Part shown: positions 10,701-18,415 of the stretch, piece after piece
Numbering within the stretch: position 1 is the stretch's first letter
How the letters are laid out: the number at the start of each line of letters is the position of its first letter
NCBI GenBank assembly: GCA_022457155.1
Contig: JAJGOT010000049.1
Location: 2,133,501-2,197,500, forward strand
Direction of reading: 5' to 3'
From: Cladopsammia gracilis
Lineage: Eukaryota; Cnidaria; Anthozoa; Scleractinia; Dendrophylliidae
Length of the DNA: 64,000 nucleotides
Translations under genes and position numbers: made by a program
Notes under the pieces: model-generated
Seen by the model: the letters and a program-made list of their open reading frames with translations, nothing else
Told to the model about the DNA's origin: nothing
Database searches by the model: none

Positions 10701-10775
10701 CCGTGCTTGTGAATGCTGGCCCGGCACGAGGCCCGGCACGAGGCACGGCACGAGACCACCAATTGAAGAAACCCC
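10493..10775 (+). repeat. Left terminal inverted repeat of the Polinton
   Basis: It starts AGTAGTTGGGTAGTTGGTG and is matched by the reverse complement of 27067-27349 with no difference that I could find by eye. Two parts are visible: a 208-bp palindrome (10493-10700), then about 75 bp containing three CGGCACGAG(G/A) direct repeats (about 10724-10756). The near-identity implies recent insertion or gene conversion between the ends. Confidence 0.9.
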
Positions 10776-10855
10776 ACCCCCGCATATACCAACCCACATG
10801 GCAATGGCACAGAGGCCCGATGCGAGACCAGCAATTGGAGGAAATGAAATCCCTG

Positions 10856-10861
10856 TATATA
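10856..10861 (+). promoter_or_regulatory. TATATA motif just upstream of PolB
   Basis: CCCTGTATATAAC lies directly before the ATG at 10864. The same CCCTGTATATA word precedes the outermost right-end gene (27053-27058, opposite strand). This shared motif is the reason I start PolB at 10864 rather than at the upstream in-frame ATGs inside the terminal repeat. Confidence 0.5.
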
Positions 10862-10863
10862 AC

Positions 10864-13800
10864 ATGGAGGATCAACGCCTTGACTTCAATCCAAGCAATC
10901 ACGATTACTTCGGCAATTCGCTGCATGGTTATAAGATGAATGTCCCTGATGATTACCCAATCAAGGACCTGAATTCATTCTTCATAACTAATAAGGTGGC
11001 AATTCTCCAGATAATTTCACGCGAAGTCACAGAGCTTGGCGGGGTGAAGTTCACTTTGTCATTCGATGTTCACTTTTCAATGGCAGGTGATAACAATCGA
11101 GAAATGAATCACTTCTTTTGGAACATCAATCCACTGATTGTGACACATCTCTATCAGCTGCGAGAGGAGGGCATTCTGGAAGACATTGTGAATGGTTTTA
11201 AGGAAGAGATTTCTAGATGGCAGCAGATGGGTTCTGGTTGGGTGGTTGATAAAATCAAAACCGTTTACCTTGAGTTCGGGGTGTACAAGCCTCTACGAGG
11301 CGGCACATTTATCCCAACACCATCAAAACTCAGGTCGAAGCAGGCAATCATCAATGTAAAGAACAGAGACAATCAGTGTCTACGTTGGGCACTGCGATCG
11401 ACATTGTTCCCTGCCGAGGCGCATTCAGACAGACCAGGAAGTTATCCCATTGATGATGGCCTAGACTGCACTGGAGTTGATTTTCCAACGCCATTGAGTC
11501 AGATTTCTAAGGTTGAACGTCAAAACAACCTTGCAATCAACGTTTATGGCTGGAAAAACAACAAGGTGGTTGTAATCAGAGTCAGTGAGCAAGAGGATCC
11601 CAATCTGCGAAGGATTAATCTGATGTTGCTCACAGACATACACACTTCGCATTATTGTTACATCAAGAGCATGAGTAGACTTCTACACAGTGAGTTCAAT
11701 GTTGGACGTCGCATGCATCACTGTGACAGGTGTCTCGAACCCTTCTCTTCAGAAAGGGTTCTCACCGATCATCTATTCTATTGCAGGGGAGTCAAAGGCA
11801 GGCCGACACGAGTTGAAATGCCCAAAGAAGGCGAAAACTTCCTCCACTTCAAGAACTTTCAGAACCAGATGAAGAAGCCTTGGGTTATTTATGCTGACTT
11901 CGAAAGCATTGTCGAAAAAGTCCATGGATGCATACCAGATCCCCAACAGAGCAGCACCACGGTGACATCCGTACACAAACCCTGTGGGTTCTGCATGTTA
12001 GCTGTTCGCTCTGATGGGGAGACAAAGGGCCCCTACCTATACAGAGGAGAGGACGCGGTGCCAGTCTTTCTTAACAGCCTTCAGCAGCTGGAAGCAGAGA
12101 TCAGATACGAACTGCAAGACAAGGCACCACTCTCAATGACGAGAAAGGAATGGATTGAATTCAACCGCGCAACTGACTGTCACATCTGTAACAAGTCTCT
12201 CACCAAGAGGAACCACAGGGACGCCGTTGCGGCCTATGATCCAAACACCGGAGAATACATGGGCTTTATTCATCGCTTCACCAACAAATGTTATCAAAAG
12301 GCATTCAAAACTTACATCAAGGGCGAGGACGGTGAATTAGAAGAGTTCCCATTTGTTGGGCCAAGAAACAAATGGAAGCCCATCACAGAAAATTTATTCG
12401 AACAGGTCGACTGTCTTTTCTGCGGGGAGTCTCTAATCCAAGACTCTGTTCGAGACGCAGTTAAAGATCATTGCCACATCACAGGCAAATATCGGGGCGC
12501 GGCTCACAGTTTTTGCAACATCAACTATTTCCGAACTAACCCGAAAACGGAAATAATCCCCGTAATCTTTCACAACTTGAGGGGTTATGATGCGCACCAC
12601 ATTATGAGCGGAATTGCAGACATTCAATCTGATTTGACATGCATCCCCAACAACATGGAGAAATACATCTCTTTCTCCCTCGGTAAGCTGAGGTTCATTG
12701 AGAGCTTGCAGTTCATGCAGTCAAGCCTCAGTGCCCTGGTTGAAGCAAACAAGCCAGAGTCCTTCACAATCACGACAAACTATGAGAAGAACCAAGCCAA
12801 ACGCAACCTTCTCCTGCAAAAAGGGATTTACCCATACGAATACATGGACTCATGGGCTCGATTCGAGGAGACCTCTCTCCCGCCGAAGGATGCCTTCTAC
12901 AGCGAGCTCAAGAAGGAAGGCATCTCAGATAAGGAATACGCCCACGCGCAAAAAGTGTGGGAGGTATTTGGATGCAAGACTCTTGGAGATTACCACGATC
13001 TCTACCTCATGACAGATGTGCTTCTTCTGGCCGATGTTTTCGAGAACTTCAGAAAAACATGTCTGCAACATTACAAACTTGACCCGGCACATTATTACAC
13101 AAGTCCTGGCCTCTCATGGGACGCTCTTCTCAGGTATACGGGCATCAACCTGGAGCTGCTCACAGATGTTGACATGCATCTCTTTGTTGAAAGAGGCTTG
13201 CGAGGTGGCATATCCATGGAGAGCAGGCGGTACTGCAAGGCTAACAACCCCTATCTTCACGATCACAACCCCAACGAAGAGTCAAGTTACATCATGTATC
13301 TAGACGCGAACAATCTCTATGGATGGGCTATGAGTCAGCCTCTCCCAGTTGGCAACTTCGCATGGTGCCCTGTCTTTCCAACACAACACCAGATCAGGAA
13401 GTGGAGGTCAAACAGAAAGATCGGTTACATCCTCGAGGTTGATCTTGAGTACCCCGAAGAGCTGCACGATGAGCACAACGCTTATCCTCTTGCCCCAGAA
13501 AGGCAGGTCGTCCCAAAGGCATGGATGTCTCCATACCAAAGGGCCTTGGTAGAGGGACAGCCAGAAGACAAGACAGAGAAGCTGCTCCTTACCCTAAACA
13601 AGAAATCTCGGTATGTGTTGCATTACAGAAATCTCCAGCAGTACCTGGATCTGGGAATGAAGTTGACGAAAATCCACAAAATGCTCAAGTTCGAGCAGAG
13701 GGCTTGGATGGAGCCATACATCTCCCTGAACACCGAGCTCAGAAAGAAGGCCACTTCCGATTTTGAGAAGAACTTCTTCAAGCTCATGAACAACTCAGTC

Positions 13801-14616
13801 TTCGGTAAGACAATGGAGAACCTCAGAAATCGAATCGACATGAAGCTTGTCCGATCGCACGAGCAAGACAAGATTAGAAAGCTTATTGCAAGCCCGCTGT
13901 TTTCCAGAGCAACAGTCTTTGGAGCTAACATGGCGGGGATCCAGATGCACAGGGAGAAAATCCTCTTCAACCGCCCAGTCTACACAGGCATGTGCATTCT
14001 TGATCTTTCCAAAACACTGATGTATGACTTCTATTACAAACATCTCAAGCTGAAATATGGTCCACGCGTAGACCTACTTTACACAGACACAGACTCTCTG
14101 CTCCTTGAGATCAAGACGGATGATGTTTACAAAGACATGGAGAACCTTCGGGATGAACTCTACGACACGAGTGACTATCCCAAGGACCATCCACTCCACA
14201 ACCAGCTTAACAAGAAGGTCATTGGGAAGATGAAGGACGAGTGCGAGGGTGTGCCCATCTCAGAGGTTGTGTGTCTTCGCTCGAAGATGTACAGCATCTT
14301 GAAAGATGACAGTAGGTGTATGAAGAAAAAGGACAAGGACGGTAAAGAAATCAAAGCTAAGCTGGACATCAAGAAAGCAAAGGGCACCACAAAGGTTGTC
14401 ACAAAGAAAGAGATCATCCACCAGAATTACAAGGAAGCTCTTTTCGATCGGCGAACCTTCAAGCATGGGATGGACAGGCTCCGAAGCAAAGGCCACCAAA
14501 TCTTCGGTGAGCACATCACCAAGACAACGCTCTCTCCCTTTGATTCAAAGCGCTGGATAAAAGACGATGGTGTCCATACGCTTGCATATGGTCACAAAGA
14601 CACAGGAGGCAACTGA
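10864..14616 (+). CDS. POLB: Protein-primed family B DNA polymerase (Polinton PolB)
   Basis: The 1250-aa protein should replicate the element by protein priming at its ends. The 3'-5' exonuclease motifs are ADFESI (D345/E347), NLRGYD (N571/D576) and YLMTD (Y714/D718). Polymerase motif A is LDANNLYGWAM (D814), motif B is LMNNSVFGKT (about 975-984) and motif C is YTDTDS (D1075/D1077), all intact. The N-terminal region has RDNQC (C172) and THTSHYC-like TSHYC (H263), which might be an OTU-like Cys/His pair. A CxxC..H..C zinc site follows at 287-307, and an endonuclease-VII-like zinc site at about 517-555 (CLFC, DHCHITGKYRG). The frame is open a further 285 bases upstream into the terminal repeat, but the TATATA motif favours this start. 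It converges on the integrase gene with a 19-bp gap and is the best preserved gene of the element. Confidence 0.93.
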   Translation: MEDQRLDFNPSNHDYFGNSLHGYKMNVPDDYPIKDLNSFFITNKVAILQIISREVTELGGVKFTLSFDVHFSMAGDNNREMNHFFWNINPLIVTHLYQLREEGILEDIVNGFKEEISRWQQMGSGWVVDKIKTVYLEFGVYKPLRGGTFIPTPSKLRSKQAIINVKNRDNQCLRWALRSTLFPAEAHSDRPGSYPIDDGLDCTGVDFPTPLSQISKVERQNNLAINVYGWKNNKVVVIRVSEQEDPNLRRINLMLLTDIHTSHYCYIKSMSRLLHSEFNVGRRMHHCDRCLEPFSSERVLTDHLFYCRGVKGRPTRVEMPKEGENFLHFKNFQNQMKKPWVIYADFESIVEKVHGCIPDPQQSSTTVTSVHKPCGFCMLAVRSDGETKGPYLYRGEDAVPVFLNSLQQLEAEIRYELQDKAPLSMTRKEWIEFNRATDCHICNKSLTKRNHRDAVAAYDPNTGEYMGFIHRFTNKCYQKAFKTYIKGEDGELEEFPFVGPRNKWKPITENLFEQVDCLFCGESLIQDSVRDAVKDHCHITGKYRGAAHSFCNINYFRTNPKTEIIPVIFHNLRGYDAHHIMSGIADIQSDLTCIPNNMEKYISFSLGKLRFIESLQFMQSSLSALVEANKPESFTITTNYEKNQAKRNLLLQKGIYPYEYMDSWARFEETSLPPKDAFYSELKKEGISDKEYAHAQKVWEVFGCKTLGDYHDLYLMTDVLLLADVFENFRKTCLQHYKLDPAHYYTSPGLSWDALLRYTGINLELLTDVDMHLFVERGLRGGISMESRRYCKANNPYLHDHNPNEESSYIMYLDANNLYGWAMSQPLPVGNFAWCPVFPTQHQIRKWRSNRKIGYILEVDLEYPEELHDEHNAYPLAPERQVVPKAWMSPYQRALVEGQPEDKTEKLLLTLNKKSRYVLHYRNLQQYLDLGMKLTKIHKMLKFEQRAWMEPYISLNTELRKKATSDFEKNFFKLMNNSVFGKTMENLRNRIDMKLVRSHEQDKIRKLIASPLFSRATVFGANMAGIQMHREKILFNRPVYTGMCILDLSKTLMYDFYYKHLKLKYGPRVDLLYTDTDSLLLEIKTDDVYKDMENLRDELYDTSDYPKDHPLHNQLNKKVIGKMKDECEGVPISEVVCLRSKMYSILKDDSRCMKKKDKDGKEIKAKLDIKKAKGTTKVVTKKEIIHQNYKEALFDRRTFKHGMDRLRSKGHQIFGEHITKTTLSPFDSKRWIKDDGVHTLAYGHKDTGGN

Positions 14617-14635
14617 GTGCCCGGTGGCACAACCA

Positions 14636-15586
14636 TCAACTCCTCACGCACAAACCCGCGCTTGGGTCCGTCGTACAGAAATAGACAGCCGGCGCATCTG
14701 GCTTAGTGACAATCCTTTGTATTTGGTAGACTTTCAAAGACCAGATTGGATCAGTCGCTCGTCGACTACCACCCTCAAGCTCACCTGGGTAATACAGATA
14801 TCGCAAATTAACCCGAGGTGGGAGCTTCTTTTCATTCACCCCAACTGGTCTCAAATATGGGGTTGCTGGTTTGGCTGAGGTAGCTTTCTCTTTGATCGCT
14901 TGCGCAGGCTTCTTGCCAGTGAGTTGAGTCACTTCATTGTTCAAAGCCGAGATAACATCTGGCAATCTTTTAACCCAAGCAGTCGAACGGCCAGAGGGTA
15001 GATTCATCTCAACTGCGTACTGGTAACCAAACAATCGTTCAGCCAGGGTTCTGTTGAATCTTTCAACAATCCCTTGGTCTCTGTGGATATCAACACGCCC
15101 ACGACGAATGGTTGTTTTATGAGCCCCAGTCTCTTTAGTCACAGCCCCCATAAACTCTGTTCCCGGATCGACTTGCAACAGTTGTGGCCATTTCAAAGGC
15201 CCGCGTCTGTAAATACGTGTAAGCGCCTTCGAAACTTCATCAGACTCTTTCGAAGTCAAGGGCTCTGCTGCTTTGTAACGGCTTGCTACATCAACAACTG
15301 TCAAAGCATATTTGTAAATCTTTCGCCCATGAGGCAGTTTGTCGTGTGGCAAAAAAAGTAGATCTGCTTGATGCACGGCATTAGGAGTCTGGACATCAAA
15401 CTTGGGCCGAGGGATATGGCGTGGTGCAGGGAGATATACTTGCCAAAGAGCTTGTTTGACGAGCCATTTCTTTGCCACCTCTTCAGATACCTTGGCTGCT
15501 GCAGCTAGCTTTTTGACAGCGGCAAGTCCTTTCCAATAGCCTTTGGGGCCGTAATAGACCTTTGAGAGTTTCGCCTCCATATACAT
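14636..15586 (-). CDS. INT: Polinton integrase (retroviral-type RVE, DDE)
   Basis: The 316-aa protein would insert the element into host DNA. The catalytic triad is D75 (HQADLLFLP), D140 (QVDPGTEF) and E175 (GIVERFNRT), with 34 residues between the last two, typical for retroviral-type integrases. The C-terminal segment RYLYYPGELEGGSRRATDP is the conserved tail seen in Polinton integrases. There is no obvious HHCC zinc finger at the N-terminus, so the protein may be slightly short or start at another Met (MYM at the start gives two choices). CATATGTATATG overlaps the start. The reading frame is intact, and the gene sits in the usual place next to PolB. Confidence 0.88.
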   Translation of the reverse strand: MYMEAKLSKVYYGPKGYWKGLAAVKKLAAAAKVSEEVAKKWLVKQALWQVYLPAPRHIPRPKFDVQTPNAVHQADLLFLPHDKLPHGRKIYKYALTVVDVASRYKAAEPLTSKESDEVSKALTRIYRRGPLKWPQLLQVDPGTEFMGAVTKETGAHKTTIRRGRVDIHRDQGIVERFNRTLAERLFGYQYAVEMNLPSGRSTAWVKRLPDVISALNNEVTQLTGKKPAQAIKEKATSAKPATPYLRPVGVNEKKLPPRVNLRYLYYPGELEGGSRRATDPIWSLKVYQIQRIVTKPDAPAVYFCTTDPSAGLCVRS

Positions 15587-16026
15587 ATGTGTTTACAGAA
15601 TGCGAAACGCTGCATATCCAAGGGCGAGCGCGCCAGTGCTGATAAACAAGAGTTCGCCTTGTTTCTGTTGTGGGCCTGGAACTCGAGAGAAGAACTCGAG
15701 AACTCGGGCTCTTTGGGGAGTGTTATTTGCTGCTCCCGATGTGTTTGATTGTAGAGCACTAGAGCTTGGTCAGTGTCTTGAAAGTTGTGTTTCGCTTGAT
15801 CTTTGATCCGATCATTGCTGGCAATCCAGTCGAGGAGCTTTGTGCGGTCTTTCTGATATTTAGCGTAGGCCGCTTGATAGGCCTCTAACGCCTTGTCGTG
15901 TCTGATCTTCTCATTCATAGCGGCTTTCCCACTGTCGCCGGAAAGATATTTTGCGAGATAGTTGCCTCCAGTGAAAGCAGCGGCATTCAAAATTGCTCCA
16001 CCAACCATAATAGCGATTGAGGCCAT
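15505..16026 (-). CDS. Conserved small Polinton protein, C-terminus frameshifted
   Basis: The 173-aa reading begins with a hydrophobic segment (MASIAIMVGGAILNAAAFTG), then a helical, charged middle (about residues 30-100). After about residue 108 the frame leaves what looks like the original protein. In another frame a short hydrophobic tail continues from about 15680 to a stop at 15593-15595, only 7 bp before the integrase ATG. The break lies in a CTCGAG/TTCT-rich stretch that could slip. Without the shift the gene would end before the integrase; with it, the reading overlaps the integrase by 82 bp. Similar proteins occur in other invertebrate Polintons as far as I recall. The function is unknown; a membrane-associated virion protein is a guess. 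Confidence 0.65.
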   Translation of the reverse strand: MASIAIMVGGAILNAAAFTGGNYLAKYLSGDSGKAAMNEKIRHDKALEAYQAAYAKYQKDRTKLLDWIASNDRIKDQAKHNFQDTDQALVLYNQTHREQQITLPKEPEFSSSSLEFQAHNRNKANSCLSALARSPLDMQRFAFCKHICIWRRNSQRSITAPKAIGKDLPLSKS

Positions 16027-16041
16027 TGCTATATGTATGAT

Positions 16042-16263
16042 TTACATTGAGGCAGGAAGAATCTTCTGGTCCTCGAGATATTTCTTTAGAGCTATGCTCC
16101 CAGCCATGACGGCAGTGAACTTCACATAGTTCATGAGATTCGAGCTGGGGTCGGCCGTGAGATTTTCCTTGACGACCTTTTTGAAAACCCAGCCAATACT
16201 TGCGACAAGGCCAGTTATTGTGGCCGCATCAAGAACAGCTTTCACGAGCTTGTTGTCAGACAT
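16042..16263 (-). CDS. Small membrane protein of the Polinton (73 aa)
   Basis: The protein has two hydrophobic stretches, about residues 12-27 (DAATITGLVASIGWVF) and 47-60 (VKFTAVMAGSIALK), separated by a charged linker. It is tightly packed between the 173-aa and 147-aa genes on the same strand, with ACATATATATATACACC directly before its ATG. That promoter motif and the packing support it as a real gene. No function can be assigned. Confidence 0.65.
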   Translation of the reverse strand: MSDNKLVKAVLDAATITGLVASIGWVFKKVVKENLTADPSSNLMNYVKFTAVMAGSIALKKYLEDQKILPASM

Positions 16264-16267
16264 GGTG

Positions 16268-16278
16268 TATATATATAT
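16268..16278 (-). promoter_or_regulatory. TATATATATAT motif before the 73-aa gene
   Basis: The run ends 4 nt upstream of the ATG on the minus strand. It belongs to the element-wide motif described in the findings. Confidence 0.5.
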
Positions 16279-16284
16279 GTTTTT

Positions 16285-16728
16285 TTACTCCATCTCGCGA
16301 ATTCTTCGTCTCGGTGGTGGGGCAGTTTGAACTTCATTCACCACTGCCGGCGCAGGGGCTGGGGTCGGGGCTTTGCGCCTAAGTGTATTCATAATGGCTT
16401 CGCGTTGGTAATATAGACCCCAAGCGGATATAATTACCCCGGCAACACCAAGAATGAGAAACAATGTGTTGCTGCTAGCTTCTTCATTTGTCGAGTTTTG
16501 GGGTGCCGAGTTTGGGGTAGGCTCGTTTGTTGTTTGAGAAGCTTGTGCTTGTTTTTTTGCCTCTCTTGCCAGGCGGTTGCGCTCAGCAAGCCTTTTGCCA
16601 GAAGCAACACGACCAGGGTTTTTGGCTGGAGCAGTCTTTGGGGTATCAGAGGTAACGTGCGTGTTGGTTGTGGGTGCTGCTGGCGCGACTGTTTCTTCAG
16701 GCACCGTCTCGAGTGGTTGAGCCATCAT
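16285..16728 (-). CDS. Polinton single-pass membrane protein with basic and Pro/Ala-rich regions (147 aa)
   Basis: An acidic, Pro/Thr-rich N-terminus is followed by a strongly basic stretch at about residues 38-60 (GRVASGKRLAERNRLAREAK). There is one transmembrane helix at about 88-107 (TLFLILGVAGVIISAWGLYY) and a Pro/Ala-rich tail ending in RRRIREME. The start may be either of two adjacent ATGs. A TATACATACATACAC stretch lies just upstream. The basic stretch could bind DNA or a capsid, but that is only inference. Confidence 0.65.
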   Translation of the reverse strand: MMAQPLETVPEETVAPAAPTTNTHVTSDTPKTAPAKNPGRVASGKRLAERNRLAREAKKQAQASQTTNEPTPNSAPQNSTNEEASSNTLFLILGVAGVIISAWGLYYQREAIMNTLRRKAPTPAPAPAVVNEVQTAPPPRRRIREME

Positions 16729-16759
16729 GTGTATGTATGTATATTTTTTTTATTTCAAA

Positions 16760-16823
16760 CCTTTGTGGTTTCTGTCAGGTTTCTGCCAGGTTCCTGTCAG
16801 GTTCCTTTCAGGTTCCTTTCAGG
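16760..16823. repeat. CAGGTTCCT short tandem repeats
   Basis: Five or six imperfect 10-12-bp copies of CAGGTTCCTKTC stand between the end of the 229-aa gene and the 147-aa gene. They are non-coding in the sense of those genes and may be a terminator or spacer. Confidence 0.5.
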
Positions 16824-17513
16824 TTATGTGTCAAAAACTTCATCAAAACATGTGTCAACTTCATCAAAACCCTCGAGTGGGTAACCTTCCCCATCTCTGC
16901 TTGGGTGTACAGGTGGAGGTGGGTAACCTTCCCCATCTCTGCTTGGGTGTACAGGTGGAGGTGGGTAACCTTCCCTATCTTTGCTTGTGTGTACAGGGAT
17001 CAACTCTTCTGGTTCCTTTTTGAAGTCAATGTGTTTTGTAGTGATCAAAACAGCATTGGCCAAGGCCAAGAATCGCCCACATCGCAATGCAAGGTTTCCA
17101 GCAAGAGATGAAAGTTCATGGTTAATCATGTAGTCATTTTTGAGTTCTTTCTGCAGGGCCTCCACATCGTCAATCTTAACAACCATGCCGGCGCCTTTGG
17201 TTGCGAACATTATAACGCTGTCAATCAGAGACTCGGTCGTCTTGTTGCCAACATAGGCTTCATACCTTTTGTAGTACTTTTCAACCTGTTTATCCGTCAG
17301 ACGCTTCACCTGCTCGTGTGTGAGCTGGGCACCGATGGCCTCTTTTGATTTGCCGGTTGAAACAAGGACTGCCAGTTTCTCGCGTTGAGCTGGAGTGTCT
17401 GGACCTGTTAAGACTTCAGGAATCGCTGATGGCAAGGAGCTATCAGGGGTTGCCTCTAGCAGCTGCATGATTTCATTATCAATGGCCATGTCTTCTGGGA
17501 GGTTTGTTGCCAT
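16824..17513 (-). CDS. Conserved Polinton protein with C-terminal 14-aa tandem repeats (229 aa)
   Basis: Residues 1-170 are mixed and helical and form the likely conserved body. The C-terminus carries three tandem copies of a 14-residue unit (HPSRDGEGYPPPPV type), encoded by a 42-bp DNA repeat at about 16878-17000. The first copy is diverged (HTSKDREGY). The tail ends in short acidic CFDEV words. AATATATACGCA is directly before the ATG. I do not recognise an enzymatic domain. The Pro-Pro-rich repeats may be a flexible or interaction tail that expanded recently by slippage. Confidence 0.65.
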   Translation of the reverse strand: MATNLPEDMAIDNEIMQLLEATPDSSLPSAIPEVLTGPDTPAQREKLAVLVSTGKSKEAIGAQLTHEQVKRLTDKQVEKYYKRYEAYVGNKTTESLIDSVIMFATKGAGMVVKIDDVEALQKELKNDYMINHELSSLAGNLALRCGRFLALANAVLITTKHIDFKKEPEELIPVHTSKDREGYPPPPVHPSRDGEGYPPPPVHPSRDGEGYPLEGFDEVDTCFDEVFDT

Positions 17514-17531
17514 TGCGTATATATTATGTAT

Positions 17532-17771
17532 TTATTTTTCAATTATTCTCTTGATGTCAGGCAAAAGACTTTCAACCTCACGTATAAGCCCCGTCATGGT
17601 GTCTGGGCACACAGTGACTTTCAAAGGATAGCGGTTAAGAAGCATGAGACGCAGATCGTCCGTGTCAGCGGTTTTGATTATCTGTCTTTGCATCTCCTCC
17701 GCATGACTCTGCAATTCACCCAGAAGTTGTGAAAAGACCGTGATCTTGTGGATACTGGTTGAGGTGTTCAT
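17532..17771 (-). CDS. Small Polinton protein, unknown (79 aa)
   Basis: The predicted helical protein has no cysteines of note except one and no membrane segment. It lies 18 bp from the 229-aa gene and 22 bp from the ATPase end on the same strand, with ACATATATATACGCTGAACC before its ATG. Position and motif support expression. No function is assigned. Confidence 0.6.
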   Translation of the reverse strand: MNTSTSIHKITVFSQLLGELQSHAEEMQRQIIKTADTDDLRLMLLNRYPLKVTVCPDTMTGLIREVESLLPDIKRIIEK

Positions 17772-17780
17772 GGTTCAGCG

Positions 17781-17789
17781 TATATATAT
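17781..17789 (-). promoter_or_regulatory. TATATATAT motif before the 79-aa gene
   Basis: It stands 9 nt upstream of the ATG on the minus strand and overlaps the end of the ATPase gene region. It is one of the repeated element-wide motifs. Confidence 0.5.
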
Positions 17790-17793
17790 GTTT

Positions 17794-18395
17794 TCACATT
17801 TTAAATTCTATCCCATATGGGTGCCGCAGAGAGAAGACTAGGTGAGAAAACTTGTGCCCCTTTAATTTTGCAATCAACTCTTTGTACTCTTGTTGTTCAA
17901 GCTCACCGGCATAGTCATCAAAGATGGCCTTATAGTTGTTTTGCTTGATGGGGTGTAAAAAAGCACAATCGCTGCAACGTTTTCCCTAAAGGGTTTCGCA
18001 ATGCTGGTTAACTGTTGGGTTAGCACCCACACTGACAAGCCGTTGTGGCGAGCACTGAACCCTAGTTTCACGAGTTGACTCGTGCGGCCTTTCACATCCT
18101 TCGAAGCAGCACAGTCATCGAGCACAAAGAGCGTGTTTGTCCCGTCGAAGAAATAACTGGCTAAAGTTAGCCATGTTTCAATCTCATGCTGCTGACAATC
18201 TATCACGAAAATGCGTGGCTCCTTGTCCACGAAACCGTCGTAGGTCTTGTTGTGGACAAATGTTGGGCAGAAGAGAACAATATAGTCAAACTTGCCCCTG
18301 AAGGGACCGCGCAGCTGATTCAGAAGATATTGTGTTTTGCCAGAGTTAGTTGGCCCGATAATTAGTGCATTGAATGGCAGCTTTCGTGGGTCCAT
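17794..18395 (-). pseudogene. ATP: Packaging ATPase (A32/FtsK-HerA type), frameshifted near the C-terminus
   Basis: Residues 14-21 are a Walker A motif (GPTNSGKT) and residues 89-94 a Walker B (LFVLDD). A GLSVWVLTQQ strand with a sensor-type Gln follows at about 119-128. This is the DNA-packaging ATPase family shared by Polintons and large dsDNA viruses, which drives genome entry into capsids. At about 17930-17935 the frame shifts. The conserved C-terminal segment (a DDYAGEL-type word and about 45 residues) continues in another frame to a stop at 17794-17796, while the direct reading stops early at 17874. The change looks like a two-base TA insertion rather than a homopolymer miscall. Catalytic motifs are intact, but the C-terminus is lost. 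Confidence 0.8.
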
Positions 18396-18396
18396 C

Positions 18397-18412
18397 TATA
18401 TACATATATATG
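18397..18412 (-). promoter_or_regulatory. TATATACATATATATG motif before the ATPase gene
   Basis: It begins one base upstream of the ATG (minus strand) and almost abuts the end of the capsid gene at 18416, so promoter and intergenic space coincide. Confidence 0.5.
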
Positions 18413-18415
18413 TGT

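Noticed and set aside
10579..10863. N-terminal 95 codons of the longest PolB frame
   Set aside because: They are encoded by the terminal palindrome and repeat; the TATATA motif and the matching right-end leader place the start at 10864.
10466..10939. Other frames across the terminal repeats (both ends)
   Set aside because: Identical proteins appear at both ends only because the DNA repeat is inverted; they have no domain.
16498..17111. Plus-strand frames through the small Polinton genes
   Set aside because: Antisense shadows of the 147-aa and 229-aa genes; the tandem repeats keep several frames open.
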